Shown piece by piece: positions 33,997 through 41,823 of a stretch of DNA of 53,645 bases (position 1 is its first letter; the number at the start of each line of letters is the position of its first letter). The position numbers and the translations under genes are program-made. Below the pieces are notes generated by a model. The model searched no databases. It was not told where the DNA came from and worked only from the letters and a program-made list of their open reading frames with translations. The stretch lies in assembly GCA_009692615.1 (NCBI GenBank), contig SHYW01000025.1, positions 1 through 53,645 of the forward strand, read 5' to 3'. This DNA is from Deltaproteobacteria bacterium (GTDB lineage Bacteria > Desulfobacterota > Binatia > UBA9968).

Positions 33997-34068
33997 TTTC
34001 GTGTTCGTGCTCGTGAACGTGATCGTGAGAATTCGGAAACGAACACGAGCCACGATCACGAACACGAT
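33997..34068. repeat. TTCGTG/CACGAA word repeat between tandem MFS genes
   Basis: Left-hand words TTCGTG, CTCGTG, ACGTG and ATCGTG (33997-34027) are mirrored by ACGAACACGAG, ACGATCACGAACACGA on the right (34039-34068). The repeat fills the whole 79-bp gap and extends the open frame of the downstream MFS gene. Confidence 0.75.
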
Positions 34069-35304
34069 TCACCGTTCCAACGTTTCCCGTCCCGCCAGCG
34101 CCAAATAAGCCGCGGCGAAAATCAGCACCGGGACGTAAACTAAAAACGGCACGCCGGGATTGAAGGTGTGAGCGAGAAAGCCGCCGACCGCGGGCGCCAG
34201 GGCGCCGCCCATCTCGGCGATCATGCGCCGCGCCGCTTGTAAGCGGCCGCGAGCGTGGGCTGGCACGACGTCGAAGGTCGACACCGACATGGAGCCCAAC
34301 GACAAACCGTTGCACATTCCGGTGATCGAGAGAATGATCGCCAGTTGAATAAAGCTGTTGGTGAACGGCAGCAGCAGAAAAGCCAGCGCCGGCAAGCCGG
34401 TGCTCGGCACCGTCGCCCATTTGCGGCCGACGCGATCCATGATGATCCCCGACGGGATAATCATGGCGAATACGAAGACGCCGGAAATAGAAAATAGCAG
34501 GCCGATTTCCGACGGCGAAAAATGAAGCGCCGTGCCGGCGTAAAGCGGCAACATGCTTTGCATCGTGATGCGATAGGAGTGGCTCGCCCAAGTCGCCACC
34601 ACCAGGGCGATATAGGTCGAACGAAATTGCGGCTCGATTTGCGAAAATAAATCGCGCAAGCCGCGCCACTGTTCACGCGCTGCCGCGAGATTCCAGCCAG
34701 TGGCGAGGCGCGGCTTGGCGGCAGGCGCCGGACTCGCTTTGACATTGGGCGCGCCCAAGCCGAGCACAACCGACACGGCGGCGAACAATGCGTAGGCCAG
34801 AAACGCGGCGCGAAAATCGAAGCGCTCGGTCAACACCCCGCCGAGCCAGGGACAAAGCGCGGTGCCGGCATTGTGCGTGCCGTGCAACGTCGACAGCACG
34901 CGGCCGCGCTGATCGAGGCGCGCCAAGTCGACGCCGGCGACTTCACGTCCCAGCGCCCAGATGCTGTCACCGAGCCCCATGACAAAACAGAGCGCGAGAA
35001 TTCCTACCAACCACGGCGAAAGGGCGGCCAGGAACGCCGCGCCGCTGACGATCACCGCGCCCCAAACAACCACCGCGCGCACCCCCACGCGGTCCAAGAG
35101 CACACCGCTGATCGGCGTGCCGACGAAACGGCCCAAGGCAATTGCCGTGACGATCTGTGCCGCGGCGGCGGCGGAAATACCGAAGTGCTGGGCGAGAACC
35201 GGTATCGTCGGTATCACCATTGTCCAACCGCCCGAGAGCAAACTGCCGCCGTAAAGCGCGCCAAGCCCACCCAGGCTGGTATCGGATTTAAGGAAACTGG
35301 CCAT
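34069..35304 (-). CDS. MFS transporter, copy 1
   Basis: This 411-residue twelve-span transporter is clearly paralogous to the next gene. It has LYGGSLLSGGWTMVIPTIPVLAQHFG at the start, SGVLLDRVGVRAVVV and GIIMDRVGRKWATVPSTG for the loop motifs, HGTHNAGTALCPWLGG in the middle, and the same ending, NPGVPFLVY...ETLER. The two copies form a tandem pair on the minus strand. No regulator gene is adjacent. Confidence 0.9.
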   Translation of the reverse strand: MASFLKSDTSLGGLGALYGGSLLSGGWTMVIPTIPVLAQHFGISAAAAAQIVTAIALGRFVGTPISGVLLDRVGVRAVVVWGAVIVSGAAFLAALSPWLVGILALCFVMGLGDSIWALGREVAGVDLARLDQRGRVLSTLHGTHNAGTALCPWLGGVLTERFDFRAAFLAYALFAAVSVVLGLGAPNVKASPAPAAKPRLATGWNLAAAREQWRGLRDLFSQIEPQFRSTYIALVVATWASHSYRITMQSMLPLYAGTALHFSPSEIGLLFSISGVFVFAMIIPSGIIMDRVGRKWATVPSTGLPALAFLLLPFTNSFIQLAIILSITGMCNGLSLGSMSVSTFDVVPAHARGRLQAARRMIAEMGGALAPAVGGFLAHTFNPGVPFLVYVPVLIFAAAYLALAGRETLER

Positions 35305-35344
35305 TGGACAATTAGATCAAACAGCGCGGCAAAACTTTTTCGTC

Positions 35345-35364
35345 ATGCCGGCGCAGGCCGGCAT
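35345..35364. repeat. Palindromic ATGCCGGC hairpin
   Basis: ATGCCGGC (35345-35352) and GCCGGCAT (35357-35364) form a perfect 8-bp stem with a GCAG loop, flanked by CGTC and CCAG. It lies between the HExxH lipoprotein gene and the MFS genes and could terminate transcription. Confidence 0.7.
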
Positions 35365-35392
35365 CCAGGGCGATTCCAAGCGATAAGCAATA

Positions 35393-36379
35393 TTACTTCG
35401 ACGCCGCGCCGTAACTCGCGTTTAGCTCGCGTAAAAACTTTTCCGTCGTCACCGGCGTCGCGTCTTTCGGTAATCGCTTAAGATCTTCGATCAACTTGGC
35501 CAAACTCGGCGCCCGCTCAGCCAACCCGGCGATGTCATCGAAATAACGATAGTAAGCCAGATCGTGGCTGAGCTTGGCTTCCAACACCGTGCCGCTATGC
35601 TGACCGCGCGTCTGCCGTTCGAACTGACGTTGATAGCTGGAAAAATTTGGCAGCAGAGCAAGAATTTTTTCTTTAGCCGAATCGGCTTTTTCCGCAGCAA
35701 AGATTTTCTCGGCTTGAGCGACCAGAGCCTGCAATTCGCGCGAGACTTTGCGCTCCTCCGCCACCGAGGTAACGGCGTTGGCAAGATTATTCTCGTTCCC
35801 CGCCTGGCGAAAATATTCCAGCGCCGCGAGGGACCCGAGCGGCGTGACGATCGCCTCTTCAATTTCCCAAGGCAGAGCGAAATTCACGTCGCCGTGCAGA
35901 TCTTCATGCAAAATCACTTTGACGCGCCGGACAATCGGCTCCTCCGCGAAACCGACTGTCGCCACCGAACGCGGATCGGCGAACTCGCTGCCCTGGCGAT
36001 GATAAACGCTGTAACCGTCGACGCGATAGACTTGCTCCAGCTTGGGCACTTCATTTTCACTAGTGAGACCGATGGCGAGACGAATATCGACCGGCCGGTT
36101 CAAGGCCAGCGTGCCGTCGCGCTGCATCCACAGCCAGAGCATCGACAACGTCGGCCCGGCCTGCGCCGTGCGCCGTAACGCCTCGGTGGGCTGTATGCCG
36201 AGGCTCTGACCGAATAATTTAACTGCGTCGATTAAACTCGCGGTTTGGCGTAGTAGTGCCGCATCGTCGGAACGGGCCAGGTTGGCGCAAGATGAAAGCA
36301 TGCTGGTAAAAACAAACGCACCGGCGAGCCGAATCAAAGCTGTGACATCGACTTGCCGGTGTGTAGGGTCGGCGAACAT
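35393..36379 (-). CDS. Lipoprotein with HExxH motif (predicted aminopeptidase-like)
   Basis: This 328-residue protein has a lipoprotein signal ending in the lipobox MLSSC31, so it should be anchored at a membrane facing the periplasm. H158-E-D-L-H162 fits the zinc-peptidase HExxH, followed by an acidic run E172-E175 that could supply a third ligand. The layout recalls the predicted aminopeptidases of COG4324, which are also lipoproteins. The start at 36379 lies eight nt after the stop of the SBP-like gene, so the two are probably cotranscribed. The C-terminal third is helical and charged. Confidence 0.6.
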   Translation of the reverse strand: MFADPTHRQVDVTALIRLAGAFVFTSMLSSCANLARSDDAALLRQTASLIDAVKLFGQSLGIQPTEALRRTAQAGPTLSMLWLWMQRDGTLALNRPVDIRLAIGLTSENEVPKLEQVYRVDGYSVYHRQGSEFADPRSVATVGFAEEPIVRRVKVILHEDLHGDVNFALPWEIEEAIVTPLGSLAALEYFRQAGNENNLANAVTSVAEERKVSRELQALVAQAEKIFAAEKADSAKEKILALLPNFSSYQRQFERQTRGQHSGTVLEAKLSHDLAYYRYFDDIAGLAERAPSLAKLIEDLKRLPKDATPVTTEKFLRELNASYGAASK

Positions 36380-36389
36380 TAGCAAACGA

Positions 36390-37271
36390 TTAGGTCGCGA
36401 ACAACGAAGCGATCGGCGCCGTGCGTGGGATCTGGCCGACGTCGACCAGCAGCTGCATCTCCGCTTGGGCCAGCTGCTGTTCCTTTGCAGTGAAAGTAAA
36501 CTCGATGCGCGGATAGCGCGCCGAGGCGAGCAGCGCTTCGCGATCGCCTTCGTAGCGCGACAAAAATACATCGGCGACTTCTTCCAGATGGGCTTCACTA
36601 TAAGCGAACGACGCGCGGAACGCTTGGAGCAAAGTATTCTTGACGCCGGGGTGATCGCGCAGTAAATCTTCCCGCGCCGCCACCATATGCTTGATCATCT
36701 CGTCGAAGCCGGTGAGCTTTTGCCAAGCTTCGCCGTCGGTGTAAAGACAACGCACGCCCGGCGCGACCTCGCCGCGAAAGAAAAACTGATCGAGCAGCAC
36801 CACCGCATCGGCCTTGCCGGCCTGCAAGACACCGAGCAATTTTTCCTGCGGATGGCCTTCCCAGCGCAGTTTCGAATCGTCGACGCCGTAGGCTTTGCGC
36901 AGCAAGTACTGATGAATCGCGTGCAATCCCTGATGAGTGGCGATCAGCCGTCCTTCAAGATCCTTCGCCGTCTTCACCGGCCCGTCGTCGCGTACGAAGA
37001 CGCCGTTGCCTTTCAGGGTGGATTTCCATTCGGTGGCAAGACCAAGAATCGGCGCGCCTTGTAACTTACGGCGCAGAAAGTTCGGCAAATATAAGTTCGC
37101 CGCCTGCACGTCGCCATTGATCAAAGCGTCTTCCTGCTCCTTGCTCGGCGGATCGGGCAGCTCGATGACATTCATATCGATGCCGTCCGCCTTCACCTTA
37201 CCGACGGCCAACGCGTAGTAAGTGCGAAACATGCAGAAACGATTGCGATAGTGCGCAAATGTTAGATTCAT
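36390..37271 (-). CDS. SBP-fold protein without signal peptide (NMT1-like)
   Basis: This 293-residue protein has the NMT1/THI5-like binding fold (LTFAHYRNRFCMFRTYYALAVGKVKADGIDMNVIEL...AKDLEGRLIATHQGLHAIHQYLL). It begins directly with the mature domain, so it should stay in the cytoplasm. It resembles in this respect the decarboxylase-like protein at 6934-7923. Cytosolic members may be enzymes or ligand sensors. It precedes the HExxH lipoprotein gene in one transcript. Confidence 0.7.
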   Translation of the reverse strand: MNLTFAHYRNRFCMFRTYYALAVGKVKADGIDMNVIELPDPPSKEQEDALINGDVQAANLYLPNFLRRKLQGAPILGLATEWKSTLKGNGVFVRDDGPVKTAKDLEGRLIATHQGLHAIHQYLLRKAYGVDDSKLRWEGHPQEKLLGVLQAGKADAVVLLDQFFFRGEVAPGVRCLYTDGEAWQKLTGFDEMIKHMVAAREDLLRDHPGVKNTLLQAFRASFAYSEAHLEEVADVFLSRYEGDREALLASARYPRIEFTFTAKEQQLAQAEMQLLVDVGQIPRTAPIASLFAT

Positions 37272-37290
37272 AACATTGAGCTTTGAGAGA

Positions 37291-37357
37291 AAAGAGAAAA
37301 GCTAGAGATTCGAAACATACTCACGGACAAACCTTTCCTCTCAACCCTTTTCTCTTT
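37291..37357. repeat. AAAGAGAAAAG inverted repeat
   Basis: AAAGAGAAAAG (37291-37301) is perfectly inverted at 37347-37357. It occupies the gap between the M20 peptidase gene and the SBP-like gene, both on the minus strand. Confidence 0.65.
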
Positions 37358-37359
37358 CC

Positions 37360-38598
37360 TTACCTCTTCGCCACTTCCTCTTTCTTGCGATTACAAATAT
37401 CCAAAGCCGCCATGGCGTAGACTTTCGTGCAGTTCACCATGTTGGTGATGCCGACGCCGCGGCGCACGCCGGTGGGCGAATCCCATTCTTCGCCCGCTTT
37501 GGTCTCCGTCGGATCGACGAGATGAGTACCGAAACCGGGACCGTAGGTGATCGCCGGCACGCCGTACTGAGCAATGCGCGAGCCGTCGCTGGTAATGCCG
37601 TAGCGAATCGGTTTGGCGTAGGGCACCGGGCCTTTGAACACGGTCCGATGCGCGCCCTCCATCACTTTCACCAATGGCTCGCTCTTGGAAATCTCGTAGC
37701 CGGGCGTGGTCAAGTAAAGATCGACACGGACATCGAGAATATCCGGTTCACGCTTGCGCACGCGCTCGCACACCGCTTCGATGTCGCGCTTGATCGCCAG
37801 CGGCACGGCGCCGGGCAACATTTTGACGATGACGAAGATATCCGTCGTCGGACGCGTGCCGGGTTTGAACGGGTTGCCGCCGTCGATGGCGCCGATCTGC
37901 ACCGTCGGCAGCATGAACTTGTGGGGATTGTTGCGCTGGTAGTCTTTTTCCCAATCTTGAATCGCTTGGGCGACTTTGCAGGCGGCGAGCACGAACTTGG
38001 TCGCCCGACCGTCGACGCTGACGCGCGCCCAAAGCAAACCGGAGTTGCCGATCTGCAATTGCAAACCGGTGGGCTCGCCGATGATGCACATGTCGGCCAT
38101 CACGCCGTGATCCATCAAATAACGCGCGCCGACGCCGGCGCCGCGATATTCCTTGCCGTAGAATCTGCCGACCTGGGCTTTTTCGATTTCACCGACGACG
38201 CCGGCAATAATCAGATCGCCTTTGAGTTTGGCGCCGGCCTTCTGCAGCGCCGCCACCGCTTCGATGTAGCAGGGAAACGCCGCCTTCATGTTGACCAACC
38301 CGCGGCCGTAGATGCGATCTTCGTCGACGACAGTCTCCTGGGGCGCATCGAAGTGATCCATATGCGCGTTGAACATCAAAGTCGCGCCGCCGCCGCTGCC
38401 TTTCAAAGTGCCGACGACGTTGGGCCGGCCGTCTTCGACATATTGATACTCGACTTTCATGCCGAGCTGTTCGAATTCGCTGCCGAGATATTTAGCGACA
38501 TTCTCTTCGTCGCCGGTGATGCTGACGATGTTGGCTAAATTACTCGCCAACTCGACGACACGCTCGCGGTCTACTTGGTCTAAGACTTCTTGTTGCAT
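37360..38598 (-). CDS. M20-family peptidase/deacylase (ArgE/DapE-like)
   Basis: This 412-residue protein belongs to the dinuclear-zinc M20 family that removes acyl or carbamoyl groups from amino acids. H79-M-D81 matches the first metal motif, and THLVDPTE carries the late histidine. The bridging aspartate of GRGxxDMK is Asn here (GRGLVN103MK), and the catalytic Glu-Glu pair reads E137-I-E139. Activity is therefore uncertain, although family subsets with NMK exist. It faces the SBP-hyuA-hyuB-LLM operon across a 187-bp region, so an N-carbamoyl-amino-acid hydrolase role after hydantoin opening is an attractive guess. Confidence 0.82.
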   Translation of the reverse strand: MQQEVLDQVDRERVVELASNLANIVSITGDEENVAKYLGSEFEQLGMKVEYQYVEDGRPNVVGTLKGSGGGATLMFNAHMDHFDAPQETVVDEDRIYGRGLVNMKAAFPCYIEAVAALQKAGAKLKGDLIIAGVVGEIEKAQVGRFYGKEYRGAGVGARYLMDHGVMADMCIIGEPTGLQLQIGNSGLLWARVSVDGRATKFVLAACKVAQAIQDWEKDYQRNNPHKFMLPTVQIGAIDGGNPFKPGTRPTTDIFVIVKMLPGAVPLAIKRDIEAVCERVRKREPDILDVRVDLYLTTPGYEISKSEPLVKVMEGAHRTVFKGPVPYAKPIRYGITSDGSRIAQYGVPAITYGPGFGTHLVDPTETKAGEEWDSPTGVRRGVGITNMVNCTKVYAMAALDICNRKKEEVAKR

Positions 38599-38669
38599 CG
38601 AACACTCCTATGGGATGGAATTTTGTTGAACATTTTTTTTACCACAGTCCGCGGCCAGACGCTATCGTT

Positions 38670-38700
38670 CGCGGAAAAACTTTCCGCGCTCTTGTTGACA
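38670..38700. promoter_or_regulatory. Palindrome plus -35-like box in divergent control region
   Basis: CGCGGAAA (38670-38677) and TTTCCGCG (38681-38688) form a perfect inverted repeat with a 3-nt centre. TTGACA follows at 38695-38700, reading toward the SBP-hyu operon. No good -10 box is seen at the right distance. The site could bind a regulator of the divergent genes. Confidence 0.4.
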
Positions 38701-38785
38701 AAATCTGGGCACGGGGAGACAAAGAGATGCCGACGATAAATTCTTTCGCCCTGTCGTTGTTTCGGCGCACGAGGAGGAGATTGTG

Positions 38786-39754
38786 ATGAAATTACGCTGG
38801 CTCTATCTAGCCCTCGCGCTGGCAATAATTTCTCCGCCGACATCGGCCAGAGCCATCGATCGGCTCAACGTCGTCTACGCCTCGATTAGCGGCCTATTCC
38901 TCGCCTGTTGGGTCGCCCACGACGCCGGCTACTTCGACAAACAAGGGCTCGACGTCAAACTGGTTTATGTCCAGAGCGCGACCACCGCGATCCAAGCTAT
39001 GCTCGCCGGCGAAGCGCCCATCGTTCTCGCCGGCGGCGAACCGCCGGTCGAGTCAGCCTTGAAAGGCGCCGACTCAATCTACATCGGCGGCATCTCCATC
39101 GTCCCCGCGGTGCATTTTATGGCGCTGCCGGAAATCCGCACGGTGCCAGATCTACGCGGCAAACCGGTGGGCGTCACCCGCTTCGGCTCGTCCACCGATT
39201 TCGCCATGCGCCAGGTGCTGCGTCGCCACGGTCTCGACCCGGCCAAAGACGTGACCGTGTTGCAGATCGCCGGCGGCCACCGCGGCCTTTCAACTTCGCT
39301 CTTGGCCCGCGCCGTGTTCGCCGCGCCCATCGCGCCGCCCAACAGCCTGCGCGCCGAAAAGGGCGGCGCCAAACTGCTCATCGACATGACCAAGGCGGGA
39401 ATCTATTTTCCTTACTCGACCATCGCCAGCACGCGTAGCTTTGTGAAAAAAAACCGGCCCATGGCGCTGGCGTTCATGAAAGCCTACTCCGACGGCATCA
39501 AGCGCATGAACAGCGACAAACCGTTCAGCCTCGGCGTGATCAAGAAATATATGCGCGAGGACGAACCGGAAATTCTTGAGACCCTTTATAAATACGGCGT
39601 CGAATATATCGCGAAAATTCCCGAGCCGAATAAAGACGGTATCGTTGAAGTCCTGCGCCAGAGCAGCGATCCCAAGGCGAAAACCGCCGCGCCGGAAAGC
39701 TTCATGGACGACAGCCTGGTGCGCGAACTAGCGCAGCGCGGCCAGTACCGCTGA
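38786..39754 (+). CDS. ABC-type substrate-binding protein (NMT1/THI5-like)
   Basis: This 322-residue exported protein has signal peptide MKLRWLYLALALAIISPPTSARA, then LNVVYASISGLFLACWVAHDAGYFDKQGLDVKLVYVQS and GKPVGVTRFGSSTDFAMRQVL. GAGGAGGAG lies at a good distance from ATG 38786. It is the first gene of a tight operon with hyuA (11-nt gap), hyuB and LLM. It strongly resembles the SBP at 14596, which is divergent from the other hyu operon. Confidence 0.9.
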   Translation: MKLRWLYLALALAIISPPTSARAIDRLNVVYASISGLFLACWVAHDAGYFDKQGLDVKLVYVQSATTAIQAMLAGEAPIVLAGGEPPVESALKGADSIYIGGISIVPAVHFMALPEIRTVPDLRGKPVGVTRFGSSTDFAMRQVLRRHGLDPAKDVTVLQIAGGHRGLSTSLLARAVFAAPIAPPNSLRAEKGGAKLLIDMTKAGIYFPYSTIASTRSFVKKNRPMALAFMKAYSDGIKRMNSDKPFSLGVIKKYMREDEPEILETLYKYGVEYIAKIPEPNKDGIVEVLRQSSDPKAKTAAPESFMDDSLVRELAQRGQYR

Positions 39755-39765
39755 GCAATTTTTAA

Positions 39766-41823
39766 ATGGCGCGTTATCGCATTGGCACGGACATCGGCGG
39801 CACCTTCACCGATCTTTGCGTACTCGAGGAAGAAAACGGCGAGTTTTTCAATTTGAAAGTGTTAAGCACGCCCAAGGATCTCACCCAGGGCGTCATCGAA
39901 GCTCTCGATCAATATTTTCACGCTGGACGCAAACCCGAAGACGCTAGGCTGCTCAGCCACGCCACCACCGTGGCGACCAACGCCCTCTTGGAGCAAAAGG
40001 GCGGCGACACTTGGTTGGTCATCACCGAAGGCTTCAGCGGCATTTATGAAACTCCTGAGCTGAGTCAAATCCGTCCCGGCGCCTACGACTATCTTTGCTA
40101 TCCCAAGCCGCGGCTCTTGGTACCCCAACGTAAAACCATCGAAATCCCCGAGCGCGTCGACGCCCAAGGTCGCGTCGTCACCACGCTTGACGAAGCTGCG
40201 GCGCGCGAACGTTTGAGCGCGCTAGCGCAGGCGCACGCGGAATCGGTCGCCGTCTGTTTTCTTTTTTCCTTTCTCAATGACCAGCACGAACAGCGAGTCC
40301 GGCAGTTGATCCACGAAATCGCGCCGGCGGCGCAGGTTTATTTATCGTCCGAAGTGCTGCCGCAGATACGTGAATATACCCGCTTGGCCACCACCGTCAC
40401 CAACGCCTACGTCGCGCCGGTGGTGACGCGCTACGTCGATCGCTTGGAACGCGCACTGAGCGAACGCGGCTTTCGCCGCCGGCTCTACATCATGCAATCC
40501 ACCGGCGGTAGTTTGACCACCGGCGTAGTGAAAAAAATTCCCGTGCAGATTATCGAATCCGGTCCCGCCGCCGGCGTGCTCGCCGCCGCCCACATCGGCC
40601 GCTTGACCGGAAACCAAAAAGTAATTTCCTTCGACATGGGCGGCACCACCGCCAAAGCCGGACTGATCGAAGCCGGCGAGCCGCGCGTCGTGTCGCGCTT
40701 TCAAGCCGGCGAATGGTTGCTCGGCGTGCCCTCACTCGACTTAGTCGAGATCGGCTCCGGCGGCGGCAGCATCGCCTGGATCGATGCCAGCGCCATGCTC
40801 AAGGTCGGCCCGCAAAGCGCCGGCGCCGATCCGGGGCCCGCCTGCTATCCCAACGGCGGCAAGGCGCCGACGGTGACCGACGCCGATGTCGTTCTCGGCT
40901 GGCTCAATCCAGATTTTTTCCTGGGCGGACGCATGAAGCTCAACGGCGCCGCGGCAAAACAAGCAATTGAAACGCGGATCGCTCAGCCGTTAGCTCTCGA
41001 CTTGATAAATGCCGCCGACGGCATTGTTAAGATCGTCAACTCGCAAATGGTCGAAGCGCTGCGCCTGGTGACCGTGGCGCGCGGCGAAGATCCGCGCGAA
41101 TATGCGCTGGTCGCCTTCGGCGGCTGCGGTCCGGTGCACGCCGCCAAACTTGCCGAAGAGTTGCAGATCGGCCGCGTCATCGTGCCGCCCGCACCCGGCG
41201 TCGCTTCGGCGATGGGTTTGCTGGTGGCGGATTTCAAGCGTGACTACATCCGCACGCGTATCGGCGATTTGGCCACCGTCACGGCCGCGCAAGTGCAAAC
41301 GCGCTTCGAAGAACTCGAACAAGCGGCGCGCGACGAATTGCAGGGAGAAAAAATTTCCGCCGAGGAAATTCGTTTCGCCCGCGCCTTGGACCTGCGCTAC
41401 GCGATTCAGAAATACGAACTGAGCGTGCCGGTTGGTTGCGGCGCGTTGCATGAAACGGACAAGCCCAATTGGCGCCGTCTCTTCGACGAACGCCACGAAC
41501 AACAGTACGGCACTCGCGCCAGCGATCAAAAAGTCGAGATCGTCAACTATCATCTGACCGCGATACTGCCCGTGCCCCGGCCCGAGCCGAAGCCAGCGCC
41601 GTTCACAGGTGAAAGCGCCAAGAACGCGTTGAGAGGCAGGCGCCGCGCCTACTTCGACGCTTGGCTCGATTGTCCGGTTTATGCCAGGGAAAAGCTCGCC
41701 TGCGGCAATCGTGTCGCCGGGCCGGCGATCGTCGAGCAAGAAGACTCGACAACAGTGATTCATCCCGGCCAAAATTCTTACGTCGATCCCTTCGGCAATA
41801 TCGTCATCGAGGTGAGCCGATGA
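39766..41823 (+). CDS. Hydantoinase A / oxoprolinase subunit (second copy)
   Basis: This 685-residue HyuA-type ATPase subunit has TDIGGTFTDLCVLE, ESGPAAGVLAAA, SFDMGGTTAKAGLIE, GSGGGSIAWID and AFGGCGPVHAAKLAEEL. It shares the family architecture with the copy at 11268-13364 but differs across the C-terminal domain, so the two complexes probably have different substrates. Its stop overlaps the hyuB start by ATGA. Confidence 0.93.
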   Translation: MARYRIGTDIGGTFTDLCVLEEENGEFFNLKVLSTPKDLTQGVIEALDQYFHAGRKPEDARLLSHATTVATNALLEQKGGDTWLVITEGFSGIYETPELSQIRPGAYDYLCYPKPRLLVPQRKTIEIPERVDAQGRVVTTLDEAAARERLSALAQAHAESVAVCFLFSFLNDQHEQRVRQLIHEIAPAAQVYLSSEVLPQIREYTRLATTVTNAYVAPVVTRYVDRLERALSERGFRRRLYIMQSTGGSLTTGVVKKIPVQIIESGPAAGVLAAAHIGRLTGNQKVISFDMGGTTAKAGLIEAGEPRVVSRFQAGEWLLGVPSLDLVEIGSGGGSIAWIDASAMLKVGPQSAGADPGPACYPNGGKAPTVTDADVVLGWLNPDFFLGGRMKLNGAAAKQAIETRIAQPLALDLINAADGIVKIVNSQMVEALRLVTVARGEDPREYALVAFGGCGPVHAAKLAEELQIGRVIVPPAPGVASAMGLLVADFKRDYIRTRIGDLATVTAAQVQTRFEELEQAARDELQGEKISAEEIRFARALDLRYAIQKYELSVPVGCGALHETDKPNWRRLFDERHEQQYGTRASDQKVEIVNYHLTAILPVPRPEPKPAPFTGESAKNALRGRRRAYFDAWLDCPVYAREKLACGNRVAGPAIVEQEDSTTVIHPGQNSYVDPFGNIVIEVSR

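Noticed and set aside
41661-41819. N-terminal extension of the second hyuB
   Set aside because: It overlaps hyuA in another frame; family homology starts at 41820 with an ATGA overlap.
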